Source of the DNA: an uncultured Candidatus Saccharibacteria bacterium
Lineage (GTDB): Bacteria; Patescibacteriota; Saccharimonadia; Saccharimonadales; Saccharimonadaceae
Reading direction: 5' to 3'
Length of the DNA stretch: 27,973 nt
Assembly (NCBI GenBank): GCA_934700415.1
Contig: CAKUXN010000003.1
Coordinates: forward strand, 1 to 27,973
The notes beneath the pieces are model-generated. The model was not told the origin of the DNA. It was given only the letters and a program-made list of their open reading frames with translations, and did no database searches. Numbering within the stretch: the stretch's first letter is position 1; each line of letters starts with the position of its first letter. The position numbers and the translations under genes were made by a program. Below are positions 23,412 through 27,973 of the stretch, piece after piece.

Positions 23412-23936
23412 ATGGAAGACACAAGAAATTTGGTTGATGAATACAAAGGCCTTACCAACGAACAAGTTTTTGATGCTTTAGAAAATAAAAGATCCAGTCT
23501 TGAAATTGCTATCGAAAACGTTGAACACGATTTTAATATTGGTTCCATTGTCCGCACCGCGAATTCTTTTAACGTCAGTAAAGTCCATATTATCGGCAAG
23601 AAAAAATATAATCGTCGTGGTGCCATGTGTACAGATAAATATTTAAAAATTATTCACCACCCAGATATTGAATCATTTCTTGATTCACAAAAAGGCAGGG
23701 AATTGGTCGCTATAGAGAATAATACTCCCCGCGCTAAAGAACTTCATACTAAAAACTTCGTAGCCAATACTACACTGATCTTTGGCTCTGAAAACAATGG
23801 CATAACTACAGAATTATTAGAGAAAGCTCACAACGTGCGCTTTATTGAAAGCTTCGGCTCCACTCGCTCTGTTAATGTTGGCGCCGCCGCCGCCATCGCT
23901 ATGTATGAATGGACGCGGCAAAACATCCTCAATTAA
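23412..23936 (+). CDS. TrmH/SpoU-family RNA 2'-O-methyltransferase
   Basis: 174 residues with the trefoil-knot SPOUT fold. The three motifs are visible: VEHDFNIGSIVRTANSF (motif 1, Asn and Arg), TLIFGSENNGIT (motif 2) and FGSTRSVNVGAAAAIAMYEW (motif 3). It methylates a ribose in tRNA or rRNA using SAM; the exact target cannot be read. There is no N-terminal substrate-binding domain beyond ~30 residues, as in short TrmH/TrmL forms. The ATG lies 9 nt after the -10, with no ribosome binding site, so the mRNA is leaderless or nearly so. Confidence 0.88.
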   Translation: MEDTRNLVDEYKGLTNEQVFDALENKRSSLEIAIENVEHDFNIGSIVRTANSFNVSKVHIIGKKKYNRRGAMCTDKYLKIIHHPDIESFLDSQKGRELVAIENNTPRAKELHTKNFVANTTLIFGSENNGITTELLEKAHNVRFIESFGSTRSVNVGAAAAIAMYEWTRQNILN

Positions 23937-23981
23937 TCTACCGTTAAAAAAAATCGGCCAAAATGCCGACTCGTATAAATC

Positions 23982-24058
23982 TGGTGGGGATATCAGGACT
24001 TGAACCTGAGACCTCGTCATTATCAGTGACGCGCTCTAACCAGCTGAGCTATATCCCC
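23982..24058 (-). tRNA. tRNA-Ile (GAT)
   Basis: Reading on the minus strand: acceptor GGGGATA/TATCCCC, D-arm TAGCTCAGCTGGTTAGAGC, anticodon loop CTGATAA (GAT), T-loop TTCAAGT, discriminator A, encoded CCA. A normal T-loop is present, unlike in the tmRNA. It lies 7 bp downstream of tRNA-Ala and is co-transcribed with it. Confidence 0.96.
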
Positions 24059-24065
24059 ACAAACA

Positions 24066-24142
24066 TGGTGGAGTAACAGGGACTCAAACCCTGGACCTCT
24101 GCCTTGCAAAGGCAGCGCTCTAATCAACTGAGCTATTACCCC
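24066..24142 (-). tRNA. tRNA-Ala (TGC)
   Basis: Minus strand: acceptor GGGGTAA/TTACTCC (one G-T pair), D-arm with TTGATTAGAGC, anticodon loop TTTGCAA (TGC), T-loop TTTGAGT, discriminator A and encoded CCA. The T-loop sequence GGGTTTGAGTCCC deviates slightly (TTTGA for TTCRA). First gene of an Ala-Ile pair. Confidence 0.95.
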
Positions 24143-24152
24143 AATAACGCCT

Positions 24153-24181
24153 ATTTTACACCATCTTCGCTAAAAAGTCAA
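24153..24181 (-). promoter_or_regulatory. Promoter of the tRNA-Ala/tRNA-Ile unit
   Basis: On the minus strand, TTGACT (24181-24176), a 17-bp spacer, TAAAAT (24158-24153) preceded by TG. Start near 24146, a few bases before tRNA-Ala. Confidence 0.8.
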
Positions 24182-24197
24182 AGAAAATGCGAGAAAG

Positions 24198-24224
24198 AAG
24201 AAACTGCCTTTCGGCAGTTTCTTT
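24198..24224. terminator. Hairpin terminator downstream of the TrmH-family gene
   Basis: AAGAAACTGCC-TTTC-GGCAGTTTCTT: an 11-bp perfect stem. The T content is modest on both strands. It could end the TrmH-family transcript (which would run antisense through the tRNAs) or shield the tRNA promoter. The rest of the gene-free stretch to 24395 holds an imperfect hairpin (24238-24270), a small AATTTCC/GGGAATT hairpin (~24340-24359) and an A/T-rich UP-like segment. Confidence 0.6.
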
Positions 24225-24395
24225 AGGTCATACATACACTTAAGTAGCCTCGCAGCGTATCTACTCAAGTTAATTTAATTTTATATCACGTAGTGAATAA
24301 TGTCAATACCTTTTTTCCACAATTTGTGCAGAACCTTTAATTTCCTTGTTCGGGAATTATAAAAATATTAAAACATAAATTTAAGAAAAAGCATA

Positions 24396-24424
24396 TTGAC
24401 AAAACTAAAGCAGTATGCTATAAT
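24396..24424 (+). promoter_or_regulatory. Full-consensus promoter with UP-like element
   Basis: TTGACA (24396-24401), exactly 17 bp, TGC-TATAAT (24416-24424): every consensus element present, with A-tracts in the 40 bp upstream. One of the two strongest promoters in the window. Leader of ~42 nt with AGGATAAG before the ATG. Confidence 0.9.
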
Positions 24425-24472
24425 TAAAACATAACATTAGTTTTTAATGGTGGGCAGAATAGGATAAGATAA

Positions 24473-24676
24473 ATGTCCGGAACTAAAGCTGGTGGCATGA
24501 AAGCTGCTGCCACTAACAAAGCCAAATACGGTAAAGAATTTTACGCTCGTATTGGTAAAAAAGGTGGCCAAAATGGTCACACTGGCGGTTTCGCCGCTAA
24601 CCCAGCACTTGCTCGTATCGCTGGTGCTAAGGGTGGCCGTATTTCCCGTCGTGGTCCAGCTAAAAAAGCTGCCTAA
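24473..24676 (+). CDS. Small KGG-repeat (YciG/Con-10-like) basic protein
   Basis: 67 residues, strongly basic, Gly/Ala/Lys-rich. It contains two KGG motifs in the stress-repeat context: ARIGKKGGQNGHTGGFA and ALARIAGAKGGRISRRG. Proteins of this family (YciG, conidiation-10-like, also found in phages) are small and disordered; the biochemical role is not established. Here the consensus promoter, UP-like region and private terminator indicate very high expression, and the charge suggests DNA or RNA binding. These last points are inference. Confidence 0.8.
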   Translation: MSGTKAGGMKAAATNKAKYGKEFYARIGKKGGQNGHTGGFAANPALARIAGAKGGRISRRGPAKKAA

Positions 24677-24677
24677 C

Positions 24678-24711
24678 AAAAAAGAGCGCCTCATAAAAGG
24701 CGTTCTTTTTT
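24678..24711. terminator. Bidirectional terminator after the KGG gene
   Basis: AAAAAAGAGCGCCT (24678-24691) pairs with AGGCGTTCTTTTTT (24698-24711), 14 bp with one G-T pair and a 6-nt loop. T runs are present on both strands; it overlaps the stop codon of the converging metallopeptidase gene. Confidence 0.92.
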
Positions 24712-25111
24712 ATGAAAAATTTTCGCACACTGGACAATGGTAGTCACCGTTTTGAGTTTGATATCGCGTCAAACCACATATAGGACATTTTGATTTAACA
24801 TCTAGCCAATTACGATACGTTTCGAGCTGACTTTCCATCAGATCTTCATTGAATGGTATCCCATATTTATCAGCCAGTTCACGCGCTTTATCCCAGGCTT
24901 CAAGCTCCATCTTAAGCCTTTTTGCATCAGTGTTAAAATCACGATGTAAAGATAAAGCATGTCCAAGTTCGTGTAAAAGCAAAAGGGAATCATAAGGCTC
25001 TTCTGGTCCAATTATTATAGTTCTTGGCGGTCTAAAAGCAAATTTTTTCCCAGCTTTGAAATGAAAATCTCCAAAATCGCTCTTGATTTGAGCTAAAAAC
25101 TTAGTATTCAT
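24710..25111 (-). CDS. Minimal HELGH zinc metallopeptidase with C-terminal zinc ribbon
   Basis: 133 residues. The HExxH motif is H47-E48-L-G-H51 (LLHELGHALSLHRD), and E71 in MELEAWDKA lies about 20 residues on, the usual third ligand of gluzincins of the ImmA/IrrE or SprT type. The C-terminal CPIC (109-112) and CPVC (126-129) form a four-Cys zinc ribbon. No signal peptide, so cytoplasmic. SprT-like enzymes have a similar HExxH plus zinc-ribbon design, but the size and the EAWDKA motif fit better with small stand-alone peptidases. It starts 6 bp after the ROK gene and is co-transcribed with it. Substrate unknown. Confidence 0.7.
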   Translation of the reverse strand: MNTKFLAQIKSDFGDFHFKAGKKFAFRPPRTIIIGPEEPYDSLLLLHELGHALSLHRDFNTDAKRLKMELEAWDKARELADKYGIPFNEDLMESQLETYRNWLDVKSKCPICGLTRYQTQNGDYHCPVCENFS

Positions 25112-25117
25112 GATAAA

Positions 25118-25885
25118 CTATTCAGCTTTCTGTTTAGCAAACAAATAGCAGCCATAAATTACCGACTCTAACGGTCTCCGTGGCCGCACAAATTTAACCT
25201 TAAAGTTTGGCAGATATTTAACATAGCGTCTAAAAATTTTACCAAGTGGCCCGCCCAATACAATGGTTTTAGGAGAATATTGCTCAATTATGTCTGGCAA
25301 GCCCAACGCAACTCTACGAGCTACATCTTGCACGATAATCTTCTTACGTAAGTCGGTAGCTAGATCCACATGATAATACTTCTCAAGTGCGCTTGCAGCA
25401 GCAATATCTTCCCATTCAAGCACCTTGCCATTATAATCATAAAACTTATGTCCAGGTTCAAATTGGTTAGATTCTGGCAAAATTTGGCCATTTTCAACTA
25501 CTCCCCCTCCGATTCCAGTTGAAAAAGTTAAAAAGACAGTTTTGCCACCATAAAAAGAGCCTTCATAAAGTGCCGCTAAATTAGCGTCGTTTTCAAAATA
25601 AATAGGGCAATCGAATAATTTTTTTAACGGGGAAATAAGGTCAATTCCAGGCCAGTCACGATTGCCAAATGTGACTGAATAATTTTTTTGTACAATACCA
25701 GGTATAGCTACTACTACGGAGCTAATATTGTACTTAGAAAATAATCGAAGCGTTTTAGAAAGGTCGTCTACAAAACGATTGGCCCCCCTTGCCGTCCTGA
25801 ATTTGATTCGCTTTACAACTCGACCTCGAGCAGAGAATAAGGCAATTAAAGTTTTTGTTCCTCCAATGTCGACTGCTAAATACAT
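25118..25885 (-). CDS. ROK-family sugar kinase or regulator, zinc-free form
   Basis: 255 residues. The ATP-binding DIGGTKT (6-12), IPGIV, the catalytic-Asp region FENDANLAALYEG, the TFSTGIGGGVV loop and EPGH (His ligand position) are all in order. The family's zinc motif CxCGxxGCxE, which should follow EPGH, is absent: KFYDYNGKVLEWEDIAAASAL has no Cys. It is also shorter than most ROK kinases (~300). There is no N-terminal helix-turn-helix, so it is a kinase-type rather than repressor-type member. The sugar is unknown (glucose, ManNAc and GlcNAc are common). The ATG lies 7 nt after the -10, so the mRNA is leaderless. Confidence 0.8.
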   Translation of the reverse strand: MYLAVDIGGTKTLIALFSARGRVVKRIKFRTARGANRFVDDLSKTLRLFSKYNISSVVVAIPGIVQKNYSVTFGNRDWPGIDLISPLKKLFDCPIYFENDANLAALYEGSFYGGKTVFLTFSTGIGGGVVENGQILPESNQFEPGHKFYDYNGKVLEWEDIAAASALEKYYHVDLATDLRKKIIVQDVARRVALGLPDIIEQYSPKTIVLGGPLGKIFRRYVKYLPNFKVKFVRPRRPLESVIYGCYLFAKQKAE

Positions 25886-25891
25886 ACCTTG

Positions 25892-25917
25892 ATTATATCA
25901 TATAAATTTGATATAAT
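25892..25917. promoter_or_regulatory. Back-to-back divergent promoters of the ROK gene and rpsA
   Basis: Minus strand TGA-TATAAT (25900-25892), plus strand TGA-TATAAT (25909-25917): identical 9-mers in mirror arrangement with 14 bp between the -10 hexamers, forming a palindrome TTATATCA...TGATATAA. Occupation of one should block the other. Confidence 0.75.
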
Positions 25918-25926
25918 TATACAAGT

Positions 25927-25976
25927 TTTAGGCTCATTCACAGATTCGTTAAAGCGCATCTATGAATGAGTCTAAA
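25927..25976 (+). promoter_or_regulatory. Hairpin in the rpsA leader
   Basis: Positions 25927-25940 pair with 25963-25976 over 14 bp (one G-T), with an inner 4-bp stem AGAT/ATCT. The stem ends inside the AAAGGAAGG ribosome site. It takes up most of the ~70-nt leader and is a plausible target for S1 autoregulation, as known (with other structures) in E. coli. Confidence 0.7.
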
Positions 25977-25994
25977 GGAAGGAAAATATAATTT

Positions 25995-27062
25995 ATGGCA
26001 AATGCCAAAAAAGTAACAATGGATGAACTTCTTGCTGCTAGTACAGAAGGATCCAAAAAAGCTATTGCAGGAGACACTGTAAAAGGTACAGTCATCTCTG
26101 TCAAAAAGCACGAAATCTTAATCGATCTCGGCGCACAAGGTGTAGGCTTAGTGCCTCGTCGTGAAGCTTCTTTTGCTCGCAATCTTAATGTAGGCGATGA
26201 AGTTTCTGCTTCAGTCATTGAGGCTGAAATGGATGATGGCTATGTACTATTGTCGCTCCGCAAGGCGGTAAAAGATAAAGGTTGGGATGAAATCCAAGCT
26301 AAATTAGACAATGCCGAAACCGTTGAGGTTACTCCATTTGACGCTAATCGTGGCGGCCTTTTGGTTGAGTATGAAGGTATTCGCGGCTTCTTGCCAGTCT
26401 CACAGCTTTCCGCTGAGCATTATCCACGCGTTGGTAGTGCAGATAAAGACGAAATTTTACAACGTCTTAACTCTCTCGTAGGTAAGCAAATCAAAGTTCG
26501 TATTCTTGATGCTATCAAGAAAGAAAACAAGCTTATTTTCTCTGAAAAAGAAGCCATCAAAGACGGTCTTGCTGAAAGATTTGCTGAACTTAAGATCGGC
26601 GACATTGTAAAAGGTGTGGTCACTGGCGTGGTCGACTTTGGTGTTTTCGTCAATGTTGATGGTATTGAAGGCCTAGTTCACATTTCAGAAATTTCTTGGG
26701 AACGCGTTAACAATCCATCCGATTACGTAAAGGTTGGCGATCAGCTCGAAGCTAAAATCATTGCAATTGACAAAGAGCGCCTCTCGCTTTCAATCAAGCA
26801 ATTAGTAGAAGATCCATGGCTACATGAAGTAGAGAATTTGAAGAAAGGCTCAAAGGTAGAAGGTACAGTTACTCGCATCACTCCATTTGGCGCTTTCGTA
26901 CAAATTTCTCCTGCAGTAGAAGCCTTAGTCCATGTTTCAGAGCTTGGCGAAGGTTCAGATGTCGACCCAGAAAAGGTCTTTACCTTGAACGAACGTAAAA
27001 GCTTCAAGGTCTTAGACATTGACAAAGAAGGCCGCAAGATTTCGCTTTCAATCGTTAAGTAA
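25995..27062 (+). CDS. rpsA: 30S ribosomal protein S1, four S1 domains
   Basis: 355 residues with four S1 (OB-fold) repeats: about 26-89 (GDTVKGTVISVKKHEILIDLG), 105-175, 197-266 (GDIVKGVVTGVVDFGVFVNVDGIEGLVHISEIS) and 283-353 (GSKVEGTVTRITPFGAFVQIS). Domains 3 and 4 have the full RNA-binding FG.F...H signature; 1 and 2 are the ribosome-type, less canonical. E. coli S1 has six domains, so this is the short form seen in Gram-positives and Patescibacteria. S1 helps load structured mRNAs with leaders. It has its own promoter, leader hairpin and terminator. Confidence 0.93.
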   Translation: MANAKKVTMDELLAASTEGSKKAIAGDTVKGTVISVKKHEILIDLGAQGVGLVPRREASFARNLNVGDEVSASVIEAEMDDGYVLLSLRKAVKDKGWDEIQAKLDNAETVEVTPFDANRGGLLVEYEGIRGFLPVSQLSAEHYPRVGSADKDEILQRLNSLVGKQIKVRILDAIKKENKLIFSEKEAIKDGLAERFAELKIGDIVKGVVTGVVDFGVFVNVDGIEGLVHISEISWERVNNPSDYVKVGDQLEAKIIAIDKERLSLSIKQLVEDPWLHEVENLKKGSKVEGTVTRITPFGAFVQISPAVEALVHVSELGEGSDVDPEKVFTLNERKSFKVLDIDKEGRKISLSIVK

Positions 27063-27074
27063 ATAAAACGATAC

Positions 27075-27108
27075 AAAAACTCTATTTTACATAAAAATAG
27101 AGTTTTTT
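27075..27108 (+). terminator. Terminator of rpsA
   Basis: AAAAACTCTATTTT and AAAATAGAGTTTTTT form a stem of about 13 bp with a short loop, followed by TTGTTG. Confidence 0.93.
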
Positions 27109-27132
27109 GTTGTTTTTTATGACCTTAAGCGT

Positions 27133-27138
27133 TATAAT
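27133..27138 (+). promoter_or_regulatory. -10 element before the DUF5663-like gene
   Basis: TATAAT (27133-27138) with no clear -35 at 17 bp and no TGN extension. The leader of ~27 nt contains AAAGG before the ATG at 27172. Confidence 0.55.
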
Positions 27139-27171
27139 AAAACAAAGTGCATTAAGAAAGGTCATACAAAT

Positions 27172-27477
27172 ATGCAAAACATCGATGAATTTTTAGAAAG
27201 CCTTTTAAACGATAAAGGCATAACTGATATTGAGCCAGACATCAGAGAAGAACTCAAAGCCGACATGAAGACTCGCTTGCTTGATCAAATAAATCAAGCT
27301 ACCATTATGGAGCTTAGCGAGGAGAAAGCTAAAGAATTGGCAGAACTAGTAGATGACCCAAATTTCACGAATGAAAAAATGACTGAATTTATACAAAATT
27401 CAGGTGTGAATTTGACAGAAGTAACCCTCGACACTATGCTGAAGTTTCGTAGCTTTTACCTAGGTTCAGGAGAATAA
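27172..27477 (+). CDS. Small helical protein resembling DUF5663
   Basis: 101 residues, acidic, all helical by pattern. It begins MQNIDEFLESLLNDKG and contains LKADMKTRLLDQINQA, LSEEKAKELAELVDDPNFT and VTLDTMLKFRSFYLG. From memory this matches DUF5663, a family of unknown function common in Saccharibacteria. No catalytic or binding motif is visible and no transmembrane segment. The following gene starts 2 bp after the stop, so the two are co-transcribed and probably work together. Confidence 0.65.
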   Translation: MQNIDEFLESLLNDKGITDIEPDIREELKADMKTRLLDQINQATIMELSEEKAKELAELVDDPNFTNEKMTEFIQNSGVNLTEVTLDTMLKFRSFYLGSGE

Positions 27478-27478
27478 T

Positions 27479-27973
27479 ATGAACGGCGAAAGACCAAACA
27501 CTAGTGAGAATACAGATACTTCTCCATGGGATAGCCTAACAGACACCAGCCACGACATGCCAACTTCGTTTGAAGGGGAAAGAAATATTAATGACAAAAC
27601 TGGCAAGAAACGTTCATTCGTCGAGTTTGACCTTTATCCAAGAATGAAGGGTGAAACTAGTAAAGAATATGGCGAGCGTCTTCGCTTTATGCACCAAAAA
27701 ACTGCCGAGTATCTAGCAAAACAAAAAGAGCTTGAAGAGCCAAACCATGAGCCAGAGGTAGATAAACCTTCTAAAAATAGTGAAGAAGTAGAAGAATCAT
27801 ATTATGACCATATGATGAAAAAAATCGACCTCGCTGCAAAAGAGGGCAGAATTACTGAAGGCCACAAAGAAAATCTCGAAGATCTTCTAAATCGTAGATT
27901 TAAAGATAAAGCCCTTCATGAAGAGACTGAAGACGATAAAGCCTATCAAGCTTGGCTCAGTCGCCACGAAGCT
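27479..27973 (+). CDS. Hydrophilic charged protein, 3' end cut by window
   Basis: The frame is open from ATG 27479 to the last base, 165 codons, with CAGGAG upstream at a normal distance. The protein is very hydrophilic with many Glu, Lys and Asp; the first ~45 residues and ~95-120 look disordered, with helical stretches between (SKEYGERLRFMHQKTAEYLAKQ and MMKKIDLAAKEGRITEGHKENL). No membrane segment and no known motif. It follows the DUF5663-like gene by 1 bp. I do not recognise the family. Confidence 0.75.
   Translation, partial: MNGERPNTSENTDTSPWDSLTDTSHDMPTSFEGERNINDKTGKKRSFVEFDLYPRMKGETSKEYGERLRFMHQKTAEYLAKQKELEEPNHEPEVDKPSKNSEEVEESYYDHMMKKIDLAAKEGRITEGHKENLEDLLNRRFKDKALHEETEDDKAYQAWLSRHEA

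Noticed and set aside
24238..24270. Hairpin ACTTAAGTAG/CTACTCAAGT in the gap before the KGG gene
   Set aside because: One internal mismatch, no adjacent promoter and only a loosely T-rich tail; not enough to call a terminator or RNA gene.

Overview
The window looks like a stretch of chromosome from a Candidatus Saccharibacteria (TM7/Patescibacteria) genome. The evidence is the 16S rRNA gene (about 21292-22823), which carries bases I recall as typical of TM7 (U at E. coli position 912, C at 532), and genes trimmed as in that phylum: ThrRS without a TGS domain, a short MiaA, four-domain S1. TGA ends many genes (thrS, the M50 protease, comM), so the standard bacterial code applies, not code 25. 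No mobile element, CRISPR array or prophage is visible.

Layout. 1-5333 (+): the 3' part of an AEC transporter, thrS-miaA (4-nt overlap), then an HTH-nucleotidyltransferase regulator, a degenerate metallo-beta-lactamase-like protein and an M50 site-2 protease. 5340-8244 (+): a structured RNA candidate (6S-like), a Nudix-RNase H fusion, a RimB-like protease with rimK, and rnpB. 8260-11192 (-): comM-infC-rpmI-rplT-rpmB, sharing a bidirectional terminator with rnpB. 11193-12462: a protein-free 1.27 kb stretch with three RNA units in series on the + strand: a ~110-nt sRNA candidate, tmRNA, and an unrecognised ~350-nt structured RNA whose promoter is preceded by two TTGTA palindromes. 12463-15844 (+): a small membrane protein, an acidic hypothetical and a VirD4/TraG-like ATPase. 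15886-21120 (+): gyrB, gyrA and a secreted LAPNTG-tail protein. 21140-23012: a stand-alone 16S rRNA gene with promoter, flanking processing stem and terminator, and no 23S. 23023-25885: mazG-like (-), TrmH-family methyltransferase (+), tRNA-Ile and tRNA-Ala (-), a KGG-repeat protein (+), a mini-metallopeptidase and a ROK kinase (-). 25909-27973 (+): rpsA with a leader hairpin, a DUF5663-like protein, and a gene cut by the window end.

Most genes serve translation and RNA metabolism (thrS, miaA, infC, three L-proteins, S1, rimK, rnpB, ssrA, 16S, tRNAs, TrmH) or DNA topology (gyrase). A clear regulatory habit can be read directly: promoters are mostly extended -10 elements (TGN-TATAAT), and in at least six cases the start codon lies 7-11 nt after the -10, so the mRNAs should be leaderless or nearly so. 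Two divergent gene pairs have -10 boxes back to back.

The observations most worth follow-up are the unknown 350-nt RNA, a tmRNA T-loop lacking the TTC motif, the leaderless pattern, a shared G6-TTGTAA element before comM and the secreted protein, an inverted repeat over that protein's ribosome binding site, the orphan 16S locus, an RNase P RNA without the CCA-binding GGU loop, and the Nudix-RNase H fusion. All functional calls rest on reading the sequence; no database search was possible.
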